Notes: generated by a model not told the origin, from the letters alone. Shown: positions 8,571-16,493, counted from the first letter of the stretch. The stretch: 64,000 nt of DNA from Flavobacterium sp. ZT3R18 (GCF_007097385.1 NZ_VJZS01000004.1:229814-293813); one strand, 5' to 3'. Made by a program: numbers and translations.

Positions 8571-8687
8571 GTACAGACGCGATTTATCGCGTCTCTTTTT
8601 ATTTTTATTGATTGGACGAGACGCGATAAATTGTATCTCTATTTTATTTATCCTGATTGCAGGAGACGCGATAAATCGCGTCTGTAC
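8571..8687. repeat. Cluster of palindromic repeats between trpB and trpF
   Basis: Two 20-base near-perfect palindromes of the form AGACGCGATTTATCGCGTCT (8575-8594, and in the other orientation 8664-8683), each flanked by GTAC, with a decayed third copy around 8614-8640. The second copy lies inside the trpF reading frame and encodes part of its C-terminal tail. Confidence 0.85.
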
Positions 8688-9300
8688 ATAATGATGTGTT
8701 TTTCAATCCGGGTTCAATTTCGAATTTGCTATTTATATCTATGGCATAAAGGGGTAAATTAGTTTTCGAAATTTCTTTTATTGAATCCAATTCCTCGATT
8801 CCAATTCCGCCACTAAGGAAGAACGGTTTTTTGGAAGGATAATTTTCTAATATTCTCCAATCGAAAATAGTTCCGTTGCCACCGGGTAATTTGCCTTTGG
8901 TATCAAAAAGAAAATAATCGCAAACGGATTCGTAGGGTTTTAAAACACTAAAATCAAAATTCTCATCTGCCGAAAACACTTTGAAGATTTCAATGGTAGA
9001 GACGTTGCATGCAACGTCTGTACGGATTTTATTTTTTAATTCCGAACAAAATTCAACCGATTCCTGACCGTGTAATTGAATGGCTTGTAAATCGTATTTC
9101 GCTATTTTGGCTACAATTACTGGGATACTTTCATTGACAAAAACCCCTACTTTTTTTATTGATTTTGGCAATTCGGGCATAACTCCATCAAAATATCGAG
9201 CCGATTTCTCCCAAAATATAAATCCCATATAATCGGGTAGCAGCAGGGCCACTTCGAGTATATTGTCGGGGTATTTCATTCCGCAGATTTTGAGTTTCAT
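8644..9300 (-). CDS. trpF: Phosphoribosylanthranilate isomerase with repeat-derived segments
   Basis: Isomerises phosphoribosylanthranilate in tryptophan synthesis. The 218-residue TIM barrel begins MKLKICGMKYPDNI (active-site Cys7), contains the expected IQLHGQESVEFC and FLSGGIGIEELDSI regions and ends with YAIDINSKFEIEPGLKN. Two parts are foreign. About 11 residues around IRTDVACNVST are encoded by a 20-base perfect palindrome (9000-9019) within an in-frame insertion, and the tail CTDAIYRVS comes from the repeat at 8664-8687. Both keep the frame open. The enzyme is probably active if the insert falls in a surface loop, which is not proven. Confidence 0.93.
   Translation of the reverse strand: MKLKICGMKYPDNILEVALLLPDYMGFIFWEKSARYFDGVMPELPKSIKKVGVFVNESIPVIVAKIAKYDLQAIQLHGQESVEFCSELKNKIRTDVACNVSTIEIFKVFSADENFDFSVLKPYESVCDYFLFDTKGKLPGGNGTIFDWRILENYPSKKPFFLSGGIGIEELDSIKEISKTNLPLYAIDINSKFEIEPGLKNTSLCTDAIYRVSCNQDK
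8997..9023. repeat. Palindromic repeat inserted inside trpF
   Basis: GTAG followed by the perfect palindrome AGACGTTGCATGCAACGTCT and GTAC. The same family occurs twice in the trpG-trpD gap (11546-11605). Here it lies in frame within the trpF coding sequence. Confidence 0.85.
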
Positions 9301-9307
9301 TTTTTTT

Positions 9308-9371
9308 AATTTAGAAGGTTTAGAAAAGAGTTTAGAAGGTTTAGAAAAGAGTTTAGAAGGTTTAGAAGGTG
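9308..9371. repeat. Short tandem repeat between trpF and trpC
   Basis: About 2.5 copies of the 21-base unit containing TTTAGAAGGTTTAGAAAAGA, followed by a TTTCTAAACT-type inverted segment. It fills the trpF-trpC gap and resembles the repeats after trpD. Replication slippage is a likely origin. Confidence 0.75.
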
Positions 9372-9424
9372 TAGCTGTTAGTTTGCACTAAACTTTCTAA
9401 ACTGATAACCCTTCTAAACTTTCT

Positions 9425-10204
9425 TTACAATCTTGATATAAATTCCGTTGCTGCTTTTCCAGCATTATCGGTTTTCATAAAGTTTTCTCCAATCAAAAAT
9501 CCTTTGTATCCATATGGCTTCAGCTCGTTGATGGCTTCAATAGAGCTGATACCACTTTCTGAAACTTTCACAAATTCATTTGGGATTTTTGAAGCCAGTT
9601 CTTTGCTGAAATCCAGGCTTACTTCGAAGGTTTTTAGGTTTCTATTGTTTACGCCAATCATATCCAGTGTTGGCATAATTGACTTTTCTAACTCTTCGAG
9701 ATTATGTACTTCAAGCAAGACTTCTAGTCCCAAATTCTTGGCAAATTCCGATAATGATTTGATTTCGTCTCTTGTCAAAACCGCAGCGATGAGCAAAATC
9801 AAATCGGCTCCGTGGGCTTTGGCTTCGAGGATTTGGTATTCGTCAACAATAAATTCTTTTCGCAAAAGCGGAAGGTGCACCGAGGCTCTTGCCAAAAGTA
9901 AATCGTCCAAAGAACCGCCAAAATACTTACCATCCGTCAAAACCGAAATCCCACAAGCACCAGCACTTTCGTATCCTTTTACCACTTCTTCCACCGTAAA
10001 ATTTTGATTGATTATGGATCTGGAAGGAGAACGGCGTTTGTGTTCTGCAATGATTCCCGTATTACTGTGTAGCAAATTTTGACTTAAAGAAATCGTTTCT
10101 TTTCCAAAGAAAACCGAAGCTTCCAATTGCGAAACTGGAATGATGGATTTCTTGAGAACTACTTCTCTTTTTTTATCGATTATGATTTTATCTAGTATGT
10201 TCAT
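9425..10204 (-). CDS. trpC: Indole-3-glycerol phosphate synthase
   Basis: Ring-closing decarboxylase that makes indole-3-glycerol phosphate. The 259 residues match the family length. Visible motifs are IIAEHKRRSPSRSIIN (catalytic Lys), LRKEFIVDEYQI, GVNNRNLKTFEVSLD and VSESGISS, ending with a phosphate-binding GFLIGENFM. It is a separate enzyme, not fused to TrpF. It is flanked by repeat-filled gaps on both sides. Confidence 0.97.
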   Translation of the reverse strand: MNILDKIIIDKKREVVLKKSIIPVSQLEASVFFGKETISLSQNLLHSNTGIIAEHKRRSPSRSIINQNFTVEEVVKGYESAGACGISVLTDGKYFGGSLDDLLLARASVHLPLLRKEFIVDEYQILEAKAHGADLILLIAAVLTRDEIKSLSEFAKNLGLEVLLEVHNLEELEKSIMPTLDMIGVNNRNLKTFEVSLDFSKELASKIPNEFVKVSESGISSIEAINELKPYGYKGFLIGENFMKTDNAGKAATEFISRL

Positions 10205-10545
10205 GTGTTTAAAAGTTTAGATGGTTTAGGAAGTTTAGTAGGTTTAGAGCTAAACTCATAAACCTGCTACACTTTCTAAACTATTTTATTTACTTAATTC
10301 TTGTAATGATTAGAAAGGTTATACGGTTTAGAGCTAAACTCATAAACCTTATACACTTTCTTAACTATTTTATTTATTTCTTGTAATGATTAGATGGTTT
10401 ATGCGGTTTAGAGCTAAACTCATAAACCTGCTACACTTTCTAAACTATTTCTTAATTCTTGTAATGATTAGATGGTTTATACGGTTTAGAGCTAAACTCA
10501 TAAATCTGCTACACTTTCTAAACTATTTTTTTATTTACTTAATTC
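10205..10545. repeat. Tandem repeats containing copies of the trpD 3' end
   Basis: The 326-base gap between trpC and trpD consists of about four imperfect units of roughly 75-95 bases. Each has a hairpin core GGTTTAGAGCTAAACTCATA, a CTACACTTTCTAAACTATTT segment, and a tail resembling the last codons of trpD (TTACTTAATTCTTGTAATGA against the real gene end TTACTTAATTCTTGCAATG). The unit thus includes the gene terminus and was amplified in tandem. The hairpins might tune mRNA stability between trpD and trpC. Confidence 0.85.
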
Positions 10546-11523
10546 TTGCAATGTCTTCAAAGCCAAAAGCCCTTTTCCAGAAAGCAAACTTTCTTTGGCC
10601 AATTCAAAACCTTCCAGTGGTGTGCATTTGGTAACAGTAGCAATTGCTATTCCGGCATTGGCACAAACCACATTGTTTTGGGCTTCGTTTCCTTTTCCGG
10701 AGATGATGTTTATAAACATTTCTGCCGATTCTTCAATGGTTTTTCCGCCTTCAATTTCGCTTTGCGCTAAAAGGCGAACACCAAAATCACTTGGATTCAA
10801 GATCCCTTCCATAGAACTGGTTATAATTTTTGTTGGTCCTGTCAAAGACACTTCGTCATAACCGTCAAGCGAATGCAAAATTGTATAATTAATTTCGGTA
10901 TTTTGATATAAATAGGCATACATTCTAGCCAATTCGAGATTAAAAACCCCCACCAATTGGTTTTGGGGGAATGATGGATTTACCATAGGTCCCAACATAT
11001 TAAAGAATGTTTTTACAGCTAATTCTTTTCTGATTGGGCCTACATTTTTCATGGCAGGATGGAACAAAGGAGCATGTAAAATAGTAATCCCAGCTTTGTC
11101 GACACATTTTTCGATAAAGTCATTGTCATTACTGAATTTAACACCCAACTTCTCCATCACATTACTGGATCCCGAAATAGAAGAAACACCATAATTTCCG
11201 TGTTTGGCCACTTTTATTCCAGCACCCGCAGCAACAAAAGAAGCTAAAGTCGAAATATTAAAAGTGTCTTTTCCGTCGCCTCCCGTACCGCACAAATCGA
11301 TAGTGTTGTAGGCTGATAAATCTACTCGAATGCACATTTCTAAAAGTGCTTCCCTAAATCCCGCTAACTCTTCTATGCTAATGCTTCGCATCATATATAC
11401 GGTCAAGAATGCCGAAATCTGACTTGGGTTGTAACTTCCGTTAGAGATATTAACCAATACATTTTTGGCTTCTTCCTTCGAAAGCATTTCGTGATTGATA
11501 AGTCTATTTAATATGTTTTTCAT
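10531..11523 (-). CDS. trpD: Anthranilate phosphoribosyltransferase
   Basis: Transfers phosphoribose from PRPP to anthranilate. The 330 residues are complete. The PRPP loop is visible as DLCGTGGDGKDTFNIST, and KHGNYGVSSISGSSNVMEKLG and HPAMKNVGPIRKEL are also conserved. It is not fused to TrpG. The gap to trpG carries two palindromic repeats; the gap to trpC carries tandem repeats that include copies of this gene's own 3' end. Confidence 0.97.
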   Translation of the reverse strand: MKNILNRLINHEMLSKEEAKNVLVNISNGSYNPSQISAFLTVYMMRSISIEELAGFREALLEMCIRVDLSAYNTIDLCGTGGDGKDTFNISTLASFVAAGAGIKVAKHGNYGVSSISGSSNVMEKLGVKFSNDNDFIEKCVDKAGITILHAPLFHPAMKNVGPIRKELAVKTFFNMLGPMVNPSFPQNQLVGVFNLELARMYAYLYQNTEINYTILHSLDGYDEVSLTGPTKIITSSMEGILNPSDFGVRLLAQSEIEGGKTIEESAEMFINIISGKGNEAQNNVVCANAGIAIATVTKCTPLEGFELAKESLLSGKGLLALKTLQELSK

Positions 11524-11545
11524 TTTTTTTATTTGTTTGTATTAT

Positions 11546-11605
11546 GTAGAGACGTTGCACTGCAACGTCTCTAGGTGTTAAGACGTTGCACTGCAACGTC
11601 TCTAC
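11546..11605. repeat. Two palindromic repeats; one supplies the trpG stop codon
   Basis: Two adjacent copies of GTAGAGACGTTGCACTGCAA and its complement, at 11546-11574 and 11580-11605. The TAG at the edge of the second copy (11602-11604 on the minus strand) is the trpG stop codon. The same family sits inside trpF. Confidence 0.85.
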
Positions 11606-12222
11606 GAATTAACCCAATTCTCCAATATCTTTTTCCCGTTGGGCGTCAACACACTTTCGGGATGAAATTGCACGCCACGCACATCGTATGTTTTGTGTCT
11701 TAACGACATTACCTGACCATTTTCGTCAAAAGAAGTGGCTTCTAGAACATCGGGTAAATTGGCATCCACCACCCAAGAATGGTAACGACCTACTTCAAAT
11801 TCATTTCCTAATCCTTCAAACAATAGTTCATCATCTACCACAGTTTTTACTAGAGTTGCTACTCCGTGATACACTTTGTCTAAGTTAGATAGTGTGCCTC
11901 CAAAAACTTCTCCTATGGCTTGTTGTCCAAGGCACACTCCAAAAATACTTTTGGTAGGGGCGTATTTTCGGATCACTTCTTTCAATAATCCTGCTTCCTC
12001 TGGGATTCCTGGTCCAGGAGAAAGTAGAATTTTATCGAAAATAGCGATTTCATCAATATCAAATTCATCGTTTCTGTAAACGGTTACTTCGCAATCTAAA
12101 TCTTCCAGATAATGCACTAAATTGTAAGTGAAACTATCGTAATTGTCTATAACTAGTATTTTTTTTAGCCCCCTAGCCCCCGAAGGGGGAACTGTTGGAG
12201 TGAGTATATTGTTGTTGTTCAT
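11602..12222 (-). CDS. trpG: Anthranilate synthase glutamine amidotransferase subunit
   Basis: Supplies ammonia from glutamine to TrpE. The class I glutaminase triad is visible: Cys in FGVCLGQQAIG, and His and Glu in VQFHPESVLT. The usual start region ILVIDNYDSFTYNLVHY is preceded by about 20 extra residues, MNNNNILTPTVPPSGARGLK, part of which is encoded by a GC-rich repeat (12166-12192). Either the protein carries a repeat-derived N-terminal extension or translation starts further in. The stop codon is also supplied by a repeat. Confidence 0.95.
   Translation of the reverse strand: MNNNNILTPTVPPSGARGLKKILVIDNYDSFTYNLVHYLEDLDCEVTVYRNDEFDIDEIAIFDKILLSPGPGIPEEAGLLKEVIRKYAPTKSIFGVCLGQQAIGEVFGGTLSNLDKVYHGVATLVKTVVDDELLFEGLGNEFEVGRYHSWVVDANLPDVLEATSFDENGQVMSLRHKTYDVRGVQFHPESVLTPNGKKILENWVNS
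12166..12192. repeat. GC-rich CCCCCGAAGGGGG repeat inside the trpG 5' end
   Basis: A Bacteroidota-type intergenic hairpin (five C, GAA, five G, preceded by TAGCCCCCTAG). On the minus strand it is read in frame as PPSGARGLK at the TrpG N-terminus. Other copies lie at 12274-12300, 44206-44228 and 45135-45160. Confidence 0.85.
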
Positions 12223-12273
12223 TTTGAATATTTTTAATTTTTGTTTGTTTTATGACCTATCTCCGCTCTGCGA

Positions 12274-12300
12274 AGTTCCCCCTTCGGGGGTTAGGGGGCT
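12274..12300. repeat. GC-rich repeat at the trpE 3' end
   Basis: AGTTCCCCCTTCGGGGGTTA followed by GGGGGCT, immediately downstream of the trpE stop codon. It can form a short, stable hairpin in the trpE-trpG mRNA. Confidence 0.85.
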
Positions 12301-13700
12301 TATATCGTTTCTGCTAAATCCAATGCTTTATTCAAAGCCAGTAACTTATTATAAACCTCTTGCATTTCGCTTTCTTCATCAGAACTAGCTACAATTCCGG
12401 CACCCGCTTGGGAATGCAACTGGTGGTTTTTACTCAAGAAAGTCCGAATCATAATGGCATGGTTAAAGTTACCTTCAAAATCCATAAAACCGATGGCTCC
12501 TCCATAAAAATTACGGTTTGTTTTTTCATACTCTTCAATCAATTGCATCGCTCTGTGTTTGGGTGCTCCGCTCAAAGTTCCAGCTGGAAAAGTATCGGCT
12601 ACGACTTGCATAGTCGTGGCTTTTTCGTGTAGAATTCCAGTCACTTTGGAAACCAAATGGATAACATGAGAGAAAAACTGAACTTCTCTGTATTTTTCTA
12701 CATTTACATCATGACCGTTTCGGCTTAAATCATTTCGAGCCAAATCTACTAGCATCACGTGTTCGCTATTTTCTTTTTTATCTTCTGATAATTTTTTGGC
12801 AAGAACAGCATCTTTTTCGTCATCGCCAGTTCGTTTGAAAGTTCCTGCAATAGGGTGAATCTCGGCTTTGCGGTTTTTGACAATAATTTGGGCTTCGGGG
12901 GAAGAACCAAATATTTTGAAATCACCATAATCAAAAAAGAATAGGTAAGGGGAGGGGTTGATACTTCTTAAAGCTCTGTAAACATTGAACTCATCTCCTT
13001 TAAAACCTTGGGTAAATCTTCTGGATAAAACCAATTGAAACACATCGCCACGGAAACAATGCTTTTTGGCCAAAGCCACATTCTGTTTGAATTCTTCATC
13101 CGTTAGATTCGAAAAACCTTCGCCTTCTTTGGAGAATTTATAGGAAGCGATGTTTCTGGATTGTAATAGTTGTTCGATTTCGGATATATTGTTTTTTCCG
13201 TCAAGACTATGGCAGAAAATATAAGCTTCGTTTTTGAAGTGGTTAATGGCGATGATGTTTTGGTACACCGCATAATACACATCAGGAATTGAATTGGAGT
13301 TTTCTTTTTTGGCAATGGTTACTTTTTCGAAATAACGAACGGCGTCATAAGAAATGTATCCAAATAAGCCATTATTGATGAATTTAAAATCATTTTTATC
13401 CGATTTAAATTGCCCCGAAAAATCTTGAATTATCCCTGGAATATTAGTGTTTGCATCAATGGCAACTGTCTCTGAATTTCCGTCTGGAAAAATTTTATAG
13501 ATGGTCTCGTTTTCAATTTTTATAGAAGCTATAGGATTGCAACAGATATAAGAAAAACTGTTATCGCTTCCATGATAATCGCTACTTTCTAATAATAGGC
13601 TGTTTGGGAATTTATCTCTAATTTTAAAATAAACACTAACAGGCGTAATAGTATCGGCTAGGATTTGTTTGTAGTTGGTTTGTAGTTTATAGGTTTTCAT
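12300..13700 (-). CDS. trpE: Anthranilate synthase component I
   Basis: Makes anthranilate from chorismate, the committed step of tryptophan synthesis. The 466 residues fit TrpE. The LLES motif (about residues 36-39, in NSLLLESSDYHGSDNSFSY) marks the tryptophan feedback site. The catalytic C-terminal half shows FGSSPEAQIIV, HPIAGTFKRTGDDEKDA, VDLARNDLSR and FPAGTLSGAPKHRAMQLI. It is the first structural gene after a Trp-rich leader peptide and attenuator, so it has both enzyme-level and transcript-level control. Confidence 0.97.
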   Translation of the reverse strand: MKTYKLQTNYKQILADTITPVSVYFKIRDKFPNSLLLESSDYHGSDNSFSYICCNPIASIKIENETIYKIFPDGNSETVAIDANTNIPGIIQDFSGQFKSDKNDFKFINNGLFGYISYDAVRYFEKVTIAKKENSNSIPDVYYAVYQNIIAINHFKNEAYIFCHSLDGKNNISEIEQLLQSRNIASYKFSKEGEGFSNLTDEEFKQNVALAKKHCFRGDVFQLVLSRRFTQGFKGDEFNVYRALRSINPSPYLFFFDYGDFKIFGSSPEAQIIVKNRKAEIHPIAGTFKRTGDDEKDAVLAKKLSEDKKENSEHVMLVDLARNDLSRNGHDVNVEKYREVQFFSHVIHLVSKVTGILHEKATTMQVVADTFPAGTLSGAPKHRAMQLIEEYEKTNRNFYGGAIGFMDFEGNFNHAIMIRTFLSKNHQLHSQAGAGIVASSDEESEMQEVYNKLLALNKALDLAETI

Positions 13701-13718
13701 AATTGTTGTTTCTTTTTA

Positions 13719-13784
13719 ATTCCCCTCTTTTGGAGAGCCTGTCCCGTTCTTAAAACGGGAGGTGCCCAAAGGGCGGGGTGGTTT
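13719..13784. repeat. GC-rich intergenic repeat in the trpE 5' leader
   Basis: Contains CCCGTTCTTAAAACGGGAGG (an internal CCCGTT/AACGGG hairpin) and GCCCAAAGGGCGGGG. It lies between the attenuator and the trpE start, so it is transcribed in every full-length trp mRNA. Confidence 0.7.
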
Positions 13785-13811
13785 TTTTGCGTTATATTTT
13801 AAAAAATGGAC

Positions 13812-13845
13812 AAAAAAAAAGGCTTGTCGTGATGACAAGCCTTTT
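13812..13845 (-). terminator. trp attenuator terminator
   Basis: On the minus strand, a 12-base stem (AAAAGGCTTGTC with GACAAGCCTTTT, 13834-13845 and 13817-13828) with a five-base loop is followed by a run of nine or ten U. It lies 37 bases after the leader peptide stop codon. Loop and right arm contain UCACGAC, which can pair instead with GUCGUGA at the leader peptide stop (13882-13888), giving a 7-bp antiterminator. Confidence 0.85.
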
Positions 13846-13881
13846 ATATTTATAGTTCAAATAATACTATAGGAGCTTAGT

Positions 13882-13938
13882 TCACGACGACTGACGTAAA
13901 TTATTCCACCACCAAGTATTGTTTGTTATAGTTTTCAT
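13882..13938 (-). CDS. trpL: trp leader peptide with three consecutive Trp codons
   Basis: An 18-residue ORF, MKTITNNTWWWNNLRQSS, encoded on the minus strand just downstream of the trp promoter. Three tandem UGG codons at positions 9-11 are the expected sensor of charged tRNA-Trp. A ribosome stalled there would leave the region around the stop codon (GUCGUGA) free to pair with UCACGAC in the terminator hairpin, allowing readthrough. A ribosome reaching the stop would mask it and permit termination. The layout follows classical attenuation; its operation here is inference. Confidence 0.88.
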   Translation of the reverse strand: MKTITNNTWWWNNLRQSS

Positions 13939-13957
13939 ATTCTGTTTTTCTTTTTAG

Positions 13958-13989
13958 CAAATATAGAAATGATATTTGGTTTGACAAAA
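13958..13989 (-). promoter_or_regulatory. trp operon promoter
   Basis: On the minus strand, TTTTG (13985-13989) lies 19 bases before TATATTTG (13958-13965). This matches the Flavobacterium sigma-A consensus TTG-N17-23-TAnnTTTG. Transcription would start around 13950, about 12 bases before the leader peptide start codon. Confidence 0.8.
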
Positions 13990-14043
13990 CTAAAAAAACA
14001 AAAAAAAGATAAAATTTTCGTTTTTTTGTTAAATTATAAAAGT

Positions 14044-14610
14044 TTAATAGGCTACAACTACGTTTAATTCGAAATCATCGTATATTGTTTTATCTCCCAA
14101 ATCATCAAAATAACTTCCTGAACCATATTTAATATCATATTTGGTTCGGTTCACTGTTAATGTGGCAGTGGCTTTATTTCCGTTTACAACTAAATCAAAT
14201 TGATTGGTATTAGTAATTCCTTTAATGGTTAAATCGGCATTGATTAAATAAGTGTTATTCCCTTTATTTGCAATACTTTTAAACACTAAAGTGGCTGTAG
14301 AGAAATTATCAATACTAAAAAAATCCTCCGATTTTAAGTGCCCTTCTAATTTTAATTTAGAACTGCCCGTTTGATCGGTATTCGATAAGGTCTTCATGTT
14401 AACAGTAAAACTTCCTCCAGTTACTTTTTTGTCTTTGAAAACGAGATAACCGTCCTTGAAGTTGACGATTCCTTCATGCTGTCCAGTGATTTTTTTCCCC
14501 GCCCAATTAACAATGCTTTTTGTAAGATCAATTTTATACGTTTGTGCTATTCCTTTATTAAATGAAAAAAGAATAAGTAGAGCTATACTAATTAATTTTA
14601 AGTTTTTCAT
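14044..14610 (-). CDS. YceI-family periplasmic protein (copy 1)
   Basis: The 188-residue protein has a signal peptide ending near NKGIAQT, followed by one YceI lipocalin-like beta-barrel (VNWAGKKITGQHEGIVNFKD, LEGHLKSEDFF, LTIKGITN, DIKYGSGSYFDDLGD). YceI proteins bind isoprenoid-type lipids in known cases; their role is mostly unknown. It is paralogous to the copy at 16494-17060 over the full length. The two are separated by one secreted-protein gene with its own terminator. Confidence 0.88.
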   Translation of the reverse strand: MKNLKLISIALLILFSFNKGIAQTYKIDLTKSIVNWAGKKITGQHEGIVNFKDGYLVFKDKKVTGGSFTVNMKTLSNTDQTGSSKLKLEGHLKSEDFFSIDNFSTATLVFKSIANKGNNTYLINADLTIKGITNTNQFDLVVNGNKATATLTVNRTKYDIKYGSGSYFDDLGDKTIYDDFELNVVVAY

Positions 14611-14840
14611 ATTTCTTTAGTTTAGGTTAATAAAACAGTAAATAATTTTGGGTTGATTCCATTTTGTTATTCAAGATTAATGAAATCGTTTTGAATTGTA
14701 CACTTGTATCTTATATTGAGGTTGTTAACCGATGCATAAAGTTAGTTTAAAATTTTGTAATTCAATTCGTTTCTATTCAATATTTATGATGTAGGTTTTT
14801 TATTTATTAAAATGCCCGAAGTTGTTTGGGGAAATAACAA

Positions 14841-14870
14841 AAAAAAACGAGCTATGTGATTAGCTCGTTT
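14841..14870 (-). terminator. Intrinsic terminator of the 425-residue protein gene
   Basis: On the minus strand, a 9-bp stem AACGAGCTA/TAGCTCGTT with a six-base loop is followed by at least six U. It lies 38 bases after the stop of the gene at 14908-16185. Confidence 0.85.
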
Positions 14871-14907
14871 GTGTTAAATGGTGTAGGTATTTCTATGGAT
14901 AATGGTG

Positions 14908-16185
14908 TTAATAACTACTTGTTACTACGTTATTGATTTTTTTTCTAAAATCGGGAGATTTTTTTATGTCTGATTGAAAAAATAATTCGGTATTATTGAA
15001 CGCTGTAAATTCTAATGAAAAGGTATCGCCATTATACCAATTTAGTAAATCGGGGTTGTTAGTGGCAGTTTCGCTTAGAACCAACCCGTTACATCTGTTT
15101 ATTTGTAATCCTAGAATGTTGATTTTTGCTAAGTTTGATGGGTTTGCACCTATTTTATTTTCGAGTAAAACGCAAGGGCTAAAACCATCAACGATGCTAT
15201 TGTTTAAAGTAAAATAACTTTTTTCTTTAATGTAAACGGCTTCTCTAACTAAGCCTTGATTGTTGTCTTCGGTGTTTACTAAAGTGATGTTATTGGCTAT
15301 TATTTTGGTTAATTTTTTAGATACATCTGCATTCTCGATCTTATCATAAGAGTCAATTTCAAAACAACGGGAACCTGATATGTCTGAAGAATAAGGATTT
15401 CGGATGGCAATACTATTGGCAATATTGCATTGAGCGCCTTGAGTAAAATCAAAATCATCATCGGTTGCTCGGTATGAAATTAAATTATTAAAATTCACTT
15501 CTCCTCCGTAGCACTCAAAAGAGTCGTCATTAGAAAAACTAATTTGGATAAATTCAATTTTCGTATTTTTTCCAACTCCAGCCAGCGATAATCCGTTTAG
15601 TTCTTTAAGCGCATTTATTTTTCTGCCTGCATATTCGATACGAACATATTTTATAATTCCGGAATTGTTATTTATATCTTGACCTCCATAGTAGCTAACG
15701 GTAGGATCAAAATTAAAGTCCAAATAACTCACTCCACCTATTTTATTTATAGGGGCTTCTCCAAGAATTACAATTCCGCCCCAATCTCCAGGTCTTCTTT
15801 CGGAAATGTTATTATTTGAAGTAAAAACTATCGGGTCTGTTGCCGAACCCTCAGCCATAATTTTTGAACCTTTGGTTATCACAAGTGTACCACAAGTCTC
15901 TTTGTCTCCGCGTATTACCGTACCTGGCTCAATTGTCAAAACGGCATTATTGGTTACGTACACGATGCCAACTAGGCGGTACGTGTTGCTTTTGGTAAGT
16001 TTTAGGTTGGTGCTTATGGTACCGGTTAATAATTGACTGGCATCATTGTAATCTGTAGTCGATGGCTTGAAATTAGTCCAATTACTGAACCAGTTATTCT
16101 CTCCGGTTATTCCTTTTATTTGTTGCGCATTTACAGTTGTAAATATAGAAAGACTAATAATTGCAACTAATACTTTTTTTTTCAT
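14908..16185 (-). CDS. Secreted protein of unknown function, probable beta-helix
   Basis: A 425-residue protein with a clear signal peptide (MKKKVLVAIISLSIFTTVNA). The body has repeated short strands with NGLSLAGVG, GDWGGIVILGEAP and AVLTIEPGTVIRGDKETCGT, a pattern common in right-handed beta-helix surface proteins of Flavobacteriia. No catalytic motif and no type IX secretion tail are recognisable. It has its own terminator. A structural or substrate-binding role is plausible, but I cannot name one. Confidence 0.75.
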   Translation of the reverse strand: MKKKVLVAIISLSIFTTVNAQQIKGITGENNWFSNWTNFKPSTTDYNDASQLLTGTISTNLKLTKSNTYRLVGIVYVTNNAVLTIEPGTVIRGDKETCGTLVITKGSKIMAEGSATDPIVFTSNNNISERRPGDWGGIVILGEAPINKIGGVSYLDFNFDPTVSYYGGQDINNNSGIIKYVRIEYAGRKINALKELNGLSLAGVGKNTKIEFIQISFSNDDSFECYGGEVNFNNLISYRATDDDFDFTQGAQCNIANSIAIRNPYSSDISGSRCFEIDSYDKIENADVSKKLTKIIANNITLVNTEDNNQGLVREAVYIKEKSYFTLNNSIVDGFSPCVLLENKIGANPSNLAKINILGLQINRCNGLVLSETATNNPDLLNWYNGDTFSLEFTAFNNTELFFQSDIKKSPDFRKKINNVVTSSY

Positions 16186-16493
16186 AACGATAATGATTGT
16201 AGGTTATTGAAGCTACTCTTTTTGGGCTCTTTTGTTTTTTTTCAAAAGTACTATTAGAATGTTTGTGGAGTATATTCTGAATATTATCTATTTGTAACCT
16301 TTGAGTTAAGGATGTACAATCAATACTTTTTGAAGAAGAAAGGGAGAGGATTACGATGCATTATAATGACAAAAAAAAAAGGCTCTTGTTTATCACAAAA
16401 GCATTAGGTTGTTAGTGGTGTCGATTGTTACCATAAAAAAAGCACCCTCAACAAATAATGCTGAGGGTGCTTTTTAATAATGTTTTTCTAAAA
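16186..16493. other. Gene-less 308-base gap
   Basis: Upstream region of the 425-residue secreted protein gene and downstream region of the second YceI gene. It holds the terminator at 16435-16475 and a run of ten A at about 16369-16380. No other feature is visible. Confidence 0.6.
16435..16475 (-). terminator. Terminator after the second YceI gene
   Basis: Stem AGCACCCTCA (16441-16450) and TGAGGGTGCT (16462-16471), 11-base loop, with an A-run on the left and a T-run on the right, so it could act in both directions. It lies directly downstream of the YceI gene ending at 16494. Confidence 0.88.

Noticed and set aside
9504..10007. 167-residue ORF opposite trpC
   Set aside because: Antisense shadow; Ser-rich product typical of the reverse strand of Flavobacterium genes.
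10205..10545. Tandem repeats after trpD as a CRISPR array
   Set aside because: No unique spacers of constant length; the units are contiguous and include part of trpD, and there are no cas genes.
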